From assembly GCA_023091665.1 (NCBI GenBank), contig JALJCQ010000001.1, positions 3,472,001-3,536,000 of the forward strand: a DNA stretch of 64,000 bases, in the 5' to 3' direction. Of this stretch, positions 50,211 to 60,648 are shown one piece after another. Origin of the DNA: Pythium myriotylum (taxonomy: Eukaryota; Oomycota; Peronosporomycetes; Pythiales; Pythiaceae). Under the pieces are notes generated by a model. The model was not told where the DNA came from and made no database searches. It saw nothing but the letters and a program-made list of their open reading frames with translations. The translations under genes and the position numbers were made by a program. Every line of letters starts with the position of its first letter. The first letter of the stretch is position 1.

Positions 50211-52847
50211 TCATGCCTTGGCCTTGGCTGGCTTGCCTCGAGGCTTGGGCTGTGGGCTCTGCTGGTGCTCGGCTTCGGCTTCGACTTGGGCCAGTTCGTC
50301 CAGTTCGTCCACGTCGTCATCGTCGGGCTTTGGAACCGAGCGAGAGCTCTTGCGAGAGGCGTCGAGCGGGTACTCTTGCGTGAGCTCGCTGCCCAGGTGC
50401 TTCTTCCACGAGAACACGGACGCGACCGACTGCATGAGCGACTTGGTGCGCATCTTGGCCATCTCGGTTCTCGTCTTCGGGAACGGTGTCGTGTCCAGGC
50501 AGATCACGCCGGGAACAGAGAACATGTCACTAAAGCCCATGCCAAACACGATCGCACCGGGTCCCCACTCCTTGACGTACGACTCGAGCTGCCGCGAGAT
50601 GAGCCGCTTGCTGACAATGTGCGCACCGTAGTAGTTCTTGGCATCGATCCAACGGATCGGCGTGCCGTTCACGATCACAGGGTCGAGCAGGAGGAGGTCG
50701 GGCGAGATCACGCGGCGGCCGTACTTGGCATGCTGCTCGTCGCCGAGCTCGTCTTCGGTCTTGAAGCGGATGCCATGCGAACGCAGGAAGTGGCCGATCG
50801 TGGTCTCTAATGAGTCGGCGTTGTATAATGCCTCACCGATGAACGGGTCGCTACGGTGGATGCTGTCGTAGCCCGCGGCTTTCCGAAGCTCATACTGGTC
50901 CCGCTTGGACAAGTGCGTCGTCGGCGCATTTAGTGCTCGCTAGCAGAGACAGAGAGAACAACTAGTGAGCGATCGTTTTCGACACGGTTTTGGCTAGGGT
51001 GATAGACTTACCTTGATGCCGTGCGAGCTGAGGCCGCGTTGTCGAAGGATGATACGCATGAGCGACACTGGCGGGTAGTTGTGGATGGAGGAGAGTTCGA
51101 TCAACGATTTGCCAGTGTCATATTCGTCCATGATCTTCTTTGCGTCTCGCTTCACGCGATGAGTATTGACCAGCAGCGACATTCGCTGCAGCTGCTTGCG
51201 TAGGTTGATCGTCATGTTGGTTGTGATAGGCAGCATCTGCAGGAGCTCGTCAATGCGGTGCACTTGACTAATCTTCAGTCGACGGAAAGTCTCTTGCTGC
51301 AGGATGAGACCAGCAGCCTGGGTCTCGAGCACTTGCGGGATCGGCTTGGTCGGCCAGTCGATGTGGACGGCTCGGAGGTCGCCAAACTTTTGCTTCGCCT
51401 CATTGATATCGCTCGCGGTGATCGCTGCTGCAGCTGGGCCGTTCTTGTAGACGCTAAACTGCATGGACGAAAACACGGACGACATCGCGAAGCATGGGTC
51501 CAAGCCGACGGCACGCACACCTTCCATAACAGTGAGTGCACGGTCCTTCCGTCCGGACTCGAGCGACGTGAGCGATGAAATCTCTGGTTCCACACCTGAA
51601 AGTCGCATCTCCATCAGCAGGTCGAAGAATGCGTCGGCGCGCCACACGAGCGTTGCCTGGTTGAGCCAGTGCATATACGAGTGCACCGAGATGGGTCGGT
51701 GGAGTCGTAGCTCCTTGAGCACTTTGATTGCACCATCCAGATACTCTTTGCGATGGCAGATCTCGAGCATCCGGTTCAAGTCTTTCAGTGTCAGCTTCAC
51801 GCCAGCCTTGTCCATGAGTTCCCAGAGCTCGATGAGTTCTTTCGCGGCCGACGTCTCGTCACACACATCCATCAGCGCCCTCAGAGTCGACTCTTCTACT
51901 TTTCGGCCTTGATCGAGCATATCGCGAACGATCTGGATGCCTTCAGCAGGTTTCTTCGCTTCGCAACACGCCAACACACCAGGCGTGAGGAAGTTTTCGT
52001 CCAGGAACGGGTTGCCGTAGATGCGGTAGAGGTCGAAGAGCATTTGGCCCTCGACAAACGACTCGCGGCGGATCTTGTCGACGATCACCGCGACTTCCTC
52101 GACACTCGGCAGCTGCTTTTGCAGCGTCTCAATCTCCTTGAGCGTCATTGTGATCTTTTCCATCGCCGCGGCCTCTTTCTTCGCCTTCTTCGTGGGCACG
52201 GGCGCTGGCGCTGGCGCCGCCGCCTTCTCCTGCGGCGGCTTTGCAGGCTTCTTCTCTTTCTCTGTCTTCTCCGTCTTCTCTGTCTTCTCTGTCTTCTCTA
52301 CCTTTTCCACCTTCTCTACCGTGGGCTTCTCGACAGCCACGGCCTCCTCCTTCACATCCTTCGCAGTCGTGTTGCTCGCCTCGCTCGCTTCCTCCAGAGC
52401 CTTCTGCGCCTGCTCCGCTGCCACCTGACCAGCCGCCTCTTGCTCGACGCGCGTCGACGCGGCCGCCAGCAGCGCCTCTTCTTCCTTGCGCTTCTTCTTG
52501 CCGGCGTGCTTGGGCGCGTGCTTGGGCTTGGCGGGCGCGGCCACGGCCGTCACGGGCACCTCGCCGTCCGTCTTGACGACCTTGACCACGACTTTGGACT
52601 TGGCCTTGCGGCGCAAACGCGCGGCCAGCGCCTTGGCGGCCACGAGCTTGGGCGGCGACGGCCCGGTCGCCGCCGTCGAGAACCGCGTCTCCTGGAGGCT
52701 CCAGAGCGCCGATCGCGACGCGAGCGACGGCTCCGGACGCAGCGCGCGCGGCGCTACAAGGCTGGCGGGCGCGCGCGCGTGGCAAAGCGTCGGCGGCGCC
52801 GCCAGCCGCCTCCGAAGCGACGAGCGGGCCAGCAGCACGGCGTGCAT
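50211..52847 (-). CDS. PPR-region + CDIN1-like PD-(D/E)XK nuclease fusion protein
   Basis: Minus-strand exons 52847-51012 and 50939-50211; 854 aa; 72-nt phase-0 intron. N-terminus: Arg/Ala/Ser-rich mitochondrial presequence (MHAVLLARSSLRRRLAAPP); an in-frame ATG at 52952 would add 35 residues. Residues 70-265 are Lys/Glu/Ala-rich with KTE repeats. Residues about 290-500 form degenerate PPR-like helical pairs (CCEAKKPAEGIQIVRDMLDQG, MDKAGVKLTLKDLNRMLEIC, ADAFFDLLMEMRLSGVEP). From about 555 the sequence follows CDIN1 (C15orf41): LSSIHNYPPVSLMRIILRQR, DPFIGEALYNADSLETTIGH, then nuclease residues SPDLLL and IRWIDAKNYYG, QLESYVKEWGPGAIVFGMGF. Both parts lie in one long first exon, so the fusion does not depend on a splice prediction. 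Likely mitochondrial nucleic-acid enzyme (inference). Confidence 0.85.
52257..52318 (-). repeat. 9-bp-type tandem repeat encoding EKT/EKV
   Basis: Repeated GAGAAGRYN units inside the charged linker of the PPR-CDIN1 gene give VEKVEKVEKTEKTEKTEKTE. Length polymorphism between strains is expected. Confidence 0.75.
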
Positions 52848-53199
52848 CTTGCTGATTCCGACGGATGGCAACTTGAGCCACCCACCACATCGGTTAGGAA
52901 CGGGTCCAGGACAGGTTCGTAACAACTGATCTTCAGGGGAGCTCTTCAACATGGCTACATTTGTTTTTTCCTTTGCAGGAGATTATTTTGGAGCTCTGCT
53001 TTTCTTTTGGGGGGGGGGGGAGAGCGAGTGGTGGACTGGGGCATGCTGAAGATCGCTCCCATGGGATCGTGCAGAGATGTGGCGAGTTGTTGGTGGTGGG
53101 TGTGTTTTTAAAATAAAGACGGCTCGCTGTTGTTGGTGGAGGAGATTGACGCCCGCTGAGAGTTTCGTCGCATTCTCTGATTGTGACTGACAGACAGCG
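52848..53199. other. divergent promoter region
   Basis: 352 bases between the PPR-CDIN1 gene (minus) and the acidic TM protein gene (plus). It contains a run of 12 or so G near 53008, a place where assemblies often slip. Confidence 0.5.
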
Positions 53200-53871
53200 A
53201 TGGGTCGAGCTGCGTACGCGTTCCGCGACCTTGACGAAGAGCTCCATGCATTCGCGGACGGCGACGGCGACTACGTGCACGTGTACAGGCCCCACCACTC
53301 GCCGCCAGATGCCAAGAGCAAGAACCCGATGAGCACCAAGAACCTGAACGGCCTGTCCGAGTCGACGATGCTGCAGATGTACGTGGACCACCGCCGTGTG
53401 CAGCGGCGTCGCAAGCTGCTCGGTATCGCGCTGTTCGTGAGCGTCGCGTTACTCGCGGTTTTGCCCGTGCTCTTGACCACGTCGAGTTCAAATAGCGAGA
53501 GTGCGTTGGATCTTGCAATCTCGGCGCCGTACAGAGCAATGCGGACAAGAGCAGAGCCGAGGGCCAATGCGATGGAGCAGAACATGGCGGACGCCGAGAG
53601 TGAAGACGAGTGGCAGAACCAGAACGCTGAGGTGGGTCAGCCGGACGCACACGATCTAGAAAAGCCAGAGGATACAGAAACCATTGTCCACGAAATCGTC
53701 GACGGGACGATCATCACCATGGCTGATGAGGATGACGAAGACGAAGAGCAAAGACAAGATGCTGCATCGCCGGATAGTGACAACGGCCGTGGACCGCAAA
53801 CCCACACGGTGCCAAAACCGATTCGCATCGTAACTGATGACGAGGAGGATGACGGGGACGGTGCGCGGTAA
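53200..53871 (+). CDS. acidic single-pass membrane protein, unknown
   Basis: 223 aa, single exon. A 70-residue N-terminal domain (GRAAYAFRDLDEELHAFADG, SESTMLQMYVDHRRVQRRRK) precedes one TM helix (LLGIALFVSVALLAVLPVLL). The rest, about 125 residues, is rich in Asp/Glu (DEDDEDEEQ, DDEEDDGDG) with the phrase ETIVHEIVDGTIITM. The RRRK block before the helix favours an inside N-terminus (type II topology). I do not recognise a family; similar acidic type II proteins are seen in oomycetes but without function. Confidence 0.7.
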   Translation: MGRAAYAFRDLDEELHAFADGDGDYVHVYRPHHSPPDAKSKNPMSTKNLNGLSESTMLQMYVDHRRVQRRRKLLGIALFVSVALLAVLPVLLTTSSSNSESALDLAISAPYRAMRTRAEPRANAMEQNMADAESEDEWQNQNAEVGQPDAHDLEKPEDTETIVHEIVDGTIITMADEDDEDEEQRQDAASPDSDNGRGPQTHTVPKPIRIVTDDEEDDGDGAR

Positions 53872-53956
53872 GCTAGCAGGAGATATCCAACAAGCACAGA
53901 TTAATGATCACACAGTGGGAACTTGAGAAATTTAATTGTCAATCTATCCCCCCTTT

Positions 53957-56296
53957 TTAATTCTGCTGGGGAAGGATATCCTTGATGGCGGCTACTTTGG
54001 TGTATCCCTCCGGCATGTCAAAAAGCGAAGGGTCGATGTCGTCGCGGATGACAGCCTTTTGGAAAGTGTACGCCGCACGCACGGTGAACATCATGGGCAG
54101 CTCGAATCGCACGGGGAATCCGGGCGGCAGTTTCTGTAGGATAAAAGGTTAGTGCTAATCACCACAAGTATTCTTCTCATTACGCACCATTCGGAAAAAT
54201 TCCGACATATTCTTGACCTGGTCACCAGTCTTCGAAAGAAACTCGATCACGGGCAGGAAGTCCTTCGTTTGGATGGGAAAATCGCCAGCCATGAATACTT
54301 TGGCCTCAAAGTTCTTGTGATACCGCTTGGGCGTCGGCAGCAACGTGAGATTGCGGAAAGTGTTGCGGTACTGAGTGCCGTCGAAGGTCGCAAAGGACTC
54401 GACGGTCGGGGCAGATGGAGATTTCGGTGCCTTTGATCGTTTGAAGATCGAGCTCAGTGGGTTACTGTCGGGCTTGGGGCCCTGGTTGTTCTCCGATTCG
54501 TAAGTATCTCCGAAATACTCGCTGAACGGCATGACAATAGTCATGGGGTTTGGAATGTGATCCAATCGCAGGAAGCGTTGGCAGGTTTCAAGATCCTTGG
54601 CTGTCGTAGATACTTCGTCTTGGACATTCGAGTCTCGATCGCTGTCACTGTAGTTCGACGCACGAAGAATACTCGCACTCGGGTGACTTGGAAGAGGAGC
54701 GCCTCCACGGACAGAAGGCGGACGAGCATGGGTGACGTCGTAAACGATCTTGATTCCCTTCTTGTCCAGTGTAAATCCCTTCTGCGTGTTCACCCACTTC
54801 AGCACAAAACTGCCATTCTGTTCGATCACAAAAGTGCCTGTGATGGACGCATTCTTTGCACCACCACAGCGGGCGACTGGCTCGGCGATATCGTCCTCGT
54901 ACTTGGTAGCCACGAAAGTGTAATCCTTGCTCTTACACGTGAACTTCCACGAAATGGTATCACCGGCCAGAACGTCAAGATGCATCTCCATCGTCTGACC
55001 CTTAGGAAGCCACAGCTCTTGTTCGCCGCCCACAGGAGATCTCAATGCGTCTGTTCCAATCTCTTCATCGTCCTCGACGATTGTTGTGTCCATCATGCTT
55101 CTCGCATTGCTACTTCGCCTCGGCTCTTTTGAGGAGGTCAGGCTCAGCTCATTCACGTACCCGTCGATCACGTTCAGTGCCGCTTCTGCATTGTTGATGC
55201 CTTCCTCTGCGAACTTGCGGTGCTCTCGCTTGGGGTTCACCGGGTTCCGGAACAGGAAGGTCGCCGCGACGTTTTTCATCTCGTACTTGGTGCCAGTCCA
55301 CGGACACGCGCGTTTCGTCGATCCGTTCTTCTGCTTGGTCTTGATCTCCTTGACGTCTTTGAGCTTGGTGAACTCGAGGTTGGCGCTGTCGATCGACGTG
55401 GCCGAGAGCTCTTTCGTGAGCAGCATGTGGATGCCCAGGTCCACTTTGGCGAGGCTCGACGCACTGCTCACGGCGCCCGAGATGTCGTAATATTTCTTGG
55501 TGTCGTGGTTGAGCATGTACGCCTTGCCGCCGCCCGAGCGGCCTGTGAAGATGTGGGAGACGTTGCCGTGGTTGAGGTTAAACCGCTCGAGGCCTTTCAT
55601 CGACGAGTCGACGCGGAGCTGCGAGCCTCGCTTGAGCAGGCGGTTCGTCTGCGAGGGCAGCATGTTGGAGACACCCGGGATCCACGAGTACGCCTCGACG
55701 AAGATCTCGACTTCAAAGTCGGGCAGCCGCTCGAGCGCGTCCAGGAAGTCGTCCTGGTACTCTTCGACTTCGCTCCACAACTGTCTCTCACCTGCAGAGA
55801 AAGAAGACAGTAGTATCCTGGCGTTCAGCTAGGAAAATAATACACAATTATAATCCCCCATACCCTGCACGAAGAGCTGCGCGAGCAGGAACTCGTCGTC
55901 GCAGAGCGTCGCGTCGTGGAGACAGGACCAGCCTTCCGCGCTGCGCGACGTCACGTTCGCGCCGTGTTCCTATCGCCACCAGAAGTTCAGACTCCATCGT
56001 TCAATTATAATTCAACAATTGCATCGGCCGGCAGCGCGTACCAGCAGCGTCTGGATAATCGCGCGCTGCGACGGCTGCACGACGCGCGTCGCGAGATGCA
56101 GCGCCGTGTTGCCGTGCACGTCCTTGGCCTCGAGCAGCTCTTTGGTCTTGGCCGAGGCTGTCGGCCGCGAGGGCAGCTCGCTTTCGGCCTGGTTGTCGGC
56201 GCGCGCCGCGGCCTCCAGAAGCGCCCGCACGCGCGCGGCGTCGCCCTCCCACACGGCCGCGTGGAGCGGCGGCACGCGCACGGCCGTCGTCGCCAT
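53957..56296 (-). CDS. ANKRD13-like ankyrin/GPCR-chaperone-domain protein with GOLD-like insert
   Basis: Minus-strand exons 56296-56042, 55969-55864, 55791-54188 and 54133-53957; 713 aa; introns 72, 72 and 54 nt. Ankyrin repeats come first (PLHAAVWEGDAARVRALLEA, HGNTALHLA, EHGANVTSRSAEGWSCLHDA). Then comes the ANKRD13/GPCR-chaperone domain: LPDFEVEIFVEAYSWIPGVS, LLKRGSQLRVDSSMKGLERF. Around residues 335-445 lies a GOLD-like beta-sandwich (MEMHLDVLAGDTISWKF, GTFVIEQNGSFVLKWVN, KGIKIVYDV) where animal relatives have none. The C-terminus resumes the family with LPPGFPVRFELPMMFTVRA. ANKRD13 proteins bind ubiquitinated cargo or assist receptor trafficking; GOLD domains act in Golgi/vesicle sorting, so a role in membrane-protein traffic is likely. 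Confidence 0.85.
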
Positions 56297-56574
56297 CGTC
56301 GGCTTCCTTCTGACTCAGAGCGGTGGCTGCCGCGGTCACCCACAGAATAATTGGGGAAAAAGAATTAGAATTGAGAGCTCTTTCCACCAATGGCGACCAC
56401 CGCGGCAGAGAGACTTCAACAAGATACCAGTTGCGCACGACTTCTTAGAAAGTGCATCACGAGAGACGACTATGATCCTACTGAGTATCTTGTCCTGCTT
56501 GGTTCGTTCGTGGGGGTGTTTCCTTGAGTGGATTATTTTTTCTCTCTCTCTCTCTCTCTCTACTCTTCGACTCT
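56297..56574. other. short intergenic region
   Basis: 278 bases with a CT dinucleotide tract near 56540-56560, just after the 3' end of the BT1 transporter gene. Confidence 0.5.
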
Positions 56575-58251
56575 CTAGCAGCCCGTGCCGCCGACGATGC
56601 GGAGACAGCTCGTGCTCGGGTAGATGCTCATGATGTTGACCATGACGGCCCAGACGAGCGCGAACGCGATGTACGCGACCGTGACGGCGCCCATGAAGCG
56701 GCTCTTGCCGCCGTGGGCCTTGAGTTCCTGGGCTTCTTTCTTCTGCGAAGGCAGCAGCGGCAGCCAGAGCAGTGCGAGCAAGTTGGTGGCGTAGGCGATG
56801 AGGTAGACGTACGTGACTTGCTGGCGCACGTGGTGCGTGTCGGCCTTGATGAACGCCGAGCCGACGTCGAAGTGCGAGTCGATGTTCTTGGTGATGGTGC
56901 TCGCGAACGTGCTCGAGAGGTTAGTGCACGTCGAGATGAGCCCGTAGACGACGCCCTCGTTGCCGTCGCTCGCGAGCTCGACGGCCACGAACGTGCCGAT
57001 CATCCAGCTGATGCCGTACGGCAGCTGCTCGAGCAGCGGCGGCCCGAGCCAGAACCACTGCGAGCGCACGACGTCCCAGGTCGTGAGCATGGTCGTGAAG
57101 GCGTCGATGGCCGTGAGCACCACGATGGACACGCCGTGCATCCACCGCCAGTGCCAGCCGAGCCCCCACTTGGCCGTCACGAAGAGGATGGTCGCGAACA
57201 GGAGCTGGCTCACCACCGTCGCGATCGTGTCGTTGAGCGGCGTGGCCTTGGCCCAGTACGTCTCGATGGGCGTCGACACGGTCTGCGTCATGTTCTCGAA
57301 CACACCCGAGAAGAACTTGTACGCCACGACGCGGTACATGGCGCGCGACTGGAGCAGCTCCCAGAGCTCGGCGATGTAGTCGCGGAAGCCCACGCCCGGG
57401 TGCTTCTCCTCGTGAAGCAAGAACCACCCGGCCGGGAACGCCGACAGCGTCGCGAGCAGCAGGATGAGCATGAGCTGCGGGAACGAGAGCGAGAAGTGGA
57501 AGTCGCCACCGTAGTCTTCGCCGTTGAAGAAAAAGCCCGTGAGCATGTCCGAGAGCGCGACGAAGATGGTGCGCACGAGGTAGATCGTGGTCTGCGTCGT
57601 GCCACGCACGTGCTCGGGCTCCCGCTGCGCGAGCTCGACCATCGTGGCGTCGCACGCGACGTCGGCACCCACATACCCGACGGCCGCGAGCATCATGAGC
57701 ACGATGAACTTGCCGCCGTGGTCGGGCGCGCTCTTGTTGATGCCCGTGGCCCAGTCTTCGGCCGTGAAGTTGGCCACGGGCATGTGGCGCAGCTCCGGGT
57801 TGAGGTAGTACGGCTTACCGATCTTGGAGCAGGCCATGATGAGAAGCATGAGCGCGCAGAGCGCCCAGCCGATGATGATGTAAGGCCGTCGGCGGTAGCC
57901 GAAGATCGGGAAGCAGTCGGTGATGATGCCGCAGAGCACTTTGAAGGACCACGGCAGCGTGAGCAGCACCTTAGCCGACACGATCTGCGTGCCTTCCATG
58001 TTGAGGTAGTTCTGCAGCACCGGGTAGACAGTGCTGGGCAACGTCCCGTAGACCACGCCGATGGCAGCGTACTGGATCAGCAGCCCGATATACTCGCGGC
58101 CCCAAATGTTCGGACGGCCGCCAGGACGCAACGCGCCGCCTTCGAGGTCAGGCGACTTGGCACCGACGTAGCCGCCCTCTTCCTTGGTCTTGGAGGCTGA
58201 CGAGAGGTACGAGATGCGCTCGATGAGGTCTCCTTGCAACGGTGCTGGCAT
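56575..58251 (-). CDS. BT1/folate-biopterin transporter family (MFS-like) protein
   Basis: 558 aa, single exon, start MPAPLQGDL at 58251. About 12 TM helices. Family signatures are visible: YAAIGVVYGTLPSTVYPVLQ near residue 60, LPWSFKVLCGIITDCFPIFGYRRRPYI (charge-rich loop typical of BT1), GYVGADVACDATMVE, and YGLISTCTNLSSTFASTI near the end. The family moves folates, pterins or S-adenosylmethionine in kinetoplastids and plants and is strongly expanded in oomycetes; the substrate here is unknown. The upstream frame is open far beyond the ATG but without family homology. Confidence 0.9.
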   Translation of the reverse strand: MPAPLQGDLIERISYLSSASKTKEEGGYVGAKSPDLEGGALRPGGRPNIWGREYIGLLIQYAAIGVVYGTLPSTVYPVLQNYLNMEGTQIVSAKVLLTLPWSFKVLCGIITDCFPIFGYRRRPYIIIGWALCALMLLIMACSKIGKPYYLNPELRHMPVANFTAEDWATGINKSAPDHGGKFIVLMMLAAVGYVGADVACDATMVELAQREPEHVRGTTQTTIYLVRTIFVALSDMLTGFFFNGEDYGGDFHFSLSFPQLMLILLLATLSAFPAGWFLLHEEKHPGVGFRDYIAELWELLQSRAMYRVVAYKFFSGVFENMTQTVSTPIETYWAKATPLNDTIATVVSQLLFATILFVTAKWGLGWHWRWMHGVSIVVLTAIDAFTTMLTTWDVVRSQWFWLGPPLLEQLPYGISWMIGTFVAVELASDGNEGVVYGLISTCTNLSSTFASTITKNIDSHFDVGSAFIKADTHHVRQQVTYVYLIAYATNLLALLWLPLLPSQKKEAQELKAHGGKSRFMGAVTVAYIAFALVWAVMVNIMSIYPSTSCLRIVGGTGC

Positions 58252-58937
58252 CGCGGAAGTTTTGTTCTTGGGTGTGGAGACTTGATGGCGAGCCCGAGGA
58301 ATGGAGAATGAGAGCGAGCGGATTGGTGAAAGGCAGCGAGACCACTGGTGGTCGACGAAGGACAGTAAAGCGAGCTGAGCTGGGACCACGTACGCGCGGC
58401 CGTGCTCAGCAATACACGCCGTGGAATACTGATATGGTGAATTGTCTGGGCCGTTTGCGCTAATATCATCAGCTCTGCAGTTGGGAAACCGTACGCATGA
58501 GACAGAAGGGCGACGTGTATATCGCGAGGGCTTCAACTAGCGTTCCACTCATCACGCTGCTCATACGCCATGTCACATACTTTCTCTGAGTTGATTGGCT
58601 ACGTTTTGGTAGTCGATCAGTTTCCCATTACACAGCAACCTCGTGACTCTCTCGCTCGCCGCCAAGGGGGCAGACGCACCAGCAATTGACGCGGGACTGT
58701 CTCTTGCGTACCGACAGACGCGTAGAGCGCAGAGTGAGTCGCGACGAAAGTTGAGTCTGTTTGGATCTCCTGCCGATTGGTTCTCAGTCTCCATCACGAG
58801 CTGGCAACCAACTTCCTGGCCACACCCTACACTTGGCAGGGAGCTGTTCGCCTCCACTCATCAACGAGTGTAACAAAGTTGTGACCAGACTTCCAGCCTC
58901 CTTCTAATCTCCAAAGGGTGCCAAGCTATTAGTGGAA
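58252..58937. other. intergenic
   Basis: 686 bases between the BT1 transporter start and the 3' end of the acyltransferase gene, both on the minus strand. Nothing recognised. Confidence 0.5.
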
Positions 58938-60068
58938 TTAAACGACGCCTTCTTTGAGCGCGAGAACGGCGTCCACCGAGGCCTCTCGCTTCTTCACCCA
59001 CCGACCGATGCGGCCGGCGAGTAGTTGACACGGTCGCTCGACGGCGTAGTAGCAGGCCGTGCTGAGTAGGAAGACGAGCGTCCAGAGCAGGAAGAAGCGC
59101 TCGTAGTAGTCCTTTCGTGGGACGTAGTAGACCACGAACACGTGCGTGAGGTACATCGAGAAGCTGACTTGGCCGGCGTAGCGGAGCAGCGACCACTCGA
59201 GCACGGACGAGATGGGTCCGGGCATTAGCATCTCGCACACGATGAGCACCGTGACGTTGAACGAGACGAAGAAGTGTGCGTCTGGCACGGGGTTGGCCAC
59301 GACCCACTTGAAGAGAAGCCCGTCGAAGACGTCGCTCAGTAGCAGCAGCAAAAAGCCTACCTGGACGGTTCGAATTGCCACGACCACCCACAGTTTCCAC
59401 TTGAAGTCGTTCAAAAGAATCGCTTTCTCCAGTCGCGAGTAGATCATCGCTGCGAGCGAACCAGCGACGAATGTTGGGTAGTGCGGCCACGCCATGCCGT
59501 GCTGCCGGCGATAGCCCCAGAGACAAAAGCCGTTGTAGAAGACGAGCACGTAACCAGCGACCGTGAGCAGCCACCAGAACTGGCGCATGCGAAGCTCGAT
59601 GACGACGAGGATCGGGATGAAAAAATAGTACGAGATCTCGATCGGCAGCGTCCAGAGGATGTGCCAGTGCTGAGTGAACACGAGCACTTTCGGGAGCGAG
59701 TACATCTCGGGCTGCTTGAGCTGGAGGCTGATGCCTCGCTCTTTGTCCGGCAGCATTGCGAGCACGACAGCGACAATCGCAAAGAGAGGGTACACGCGCA
59801 GGAACCGCCGAGCGAAGTAGTCTCCGAGTGCGAGTGCCCAGCGGCGGTAGGACGCCTTCTGCTCGAAGAGCTGCTCGGCTTTCTTCTCGAAGATCAGCGT
59901 GAGCAGGAACGCAGAGAGCACGAAGAACGTGTCGACTGCCGGTGGGCCGATCTTGCGATCCTTCATGTAGCCGGCGTGGCAGGCCACGACGAGCATTGCT
60001 GCGAGGCCGCGCAGTCCGTCGAGGAAGAGGATCTTGCTGACGGCCTTGGGAGGCGCGTCTGCACCCAT
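58938..60068 (-). CDS. membrane acyltransferase, acyltransferase-3 family (copy A)
   Basis: 376 aa, single exon. Begins MGADAPPKAVSKILFLDGLR, with the family start motif LDGLRGLAAMLVVACHAGY (R and H are the residues thought to be catalytic) followed by PAVDTFFVLSAFLLT. About ten TM helices. LRVYPLFAIVAVV, QHWHILWTLPIEISYYFFIP and SFSMYLTHVFVVYY are typical of OafA/NRF-6-type O-acyltransferases that acylate sugars, lipids or peptides. About 60 percent identical by eye to the upstream neighbour (60649-61848), so a tandem duplication. Confidence 0.9.
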   Translation of the reverse strand: MGADAPPKAVSKILFLDGLRGLAAMLVVACHAGYMKDRKIGPPAVDTFFVLSAFLLTLIFEKKAEQLFEQKASYRRWALALGDYFARRFLRVYPLFAIVAVVLAMLPDKERGISLQLKQPEMYSLPKVLVFTQHWHILWTLPIEISYYFFIPILVVIELRMRQFWWLLTVAGYVLVFYNGFCLWGYRRQHGMAWPHYPTFVAGSLAAMIYSRLEKAILLNDFKWKLWVVVAIRTVQVGFLLLLLSDVFDGLLFKWVVANPVPDAHFFVSFNVTVLIVCEMLMPGPISSVLEWSLLRYAGQVSFSMYLTHVFVVYYVPRKDYYERFFLLWTLVFLLSTACYYAVERPCQLLAGRIGRWVKKREASVDAVLALKEGVV

Positions 60069-60648
60069 GCTGGTAAGAAGTGCGAGTTATGTGAGACTTG
60101 AACGAGTGGTTGGTGGTGGCTTTGTTGTATCATCTCGGGAGAGTTTCTATAGATAGAAAGTGGTGAGCAGCCTCCAGGAGTCTTGGGTTCAGATCAAACT
60201 CATTCGCGATGGATACGCGAGCCGCATCCATGGACTGATCCAATCCGAGATCGCAAAATTAATTACTCAAGTGAAAACCTTGTAGAATTGAGTCTTGACC
60301 GGCGGGTCGTGTATCACAACAGTCGAACCAAATGAGCATCTTCGCGTCGAGAAGAGGCTAATGGGTCGCTAACAAAATCACGGTCTCCGTTTGGAGACGT
60401 GGCATCTTCTAAGATAATGGGAGACAGCTCGCGATCCTTGGAATCGTTTCAGCAACTACTACCTACGGATCGCCGCGAGATCCCGCGAATCCAGATACCG
60501 CCTAGTCCCATGAAGCCATGGAGCCGATGGATTGCCGTTGTGCGTCGATGAAAGAGTCCATGGCGATTGGTGGATGATAGCTTATCGAATTCTACAATTT
60601 TCTACAGCACAATAGATGCCAAGCATTTAGGTTAAACGAGCCCGATCT
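60069..60648. other. intergenic between the two acyltransferase genes
   Basis: 580 bases, nothing recognised. Confidence 0.5.

Noticed and set aside
56524..58200. A 558-codon plus-strand frame, His/Arg/Glu-rich, opposite the BT1 transporter gene
   Set aside because: Mirror of GC-rich coding sequence in the complementary frame; no domain, and the minus strand encodes a clear transporter.
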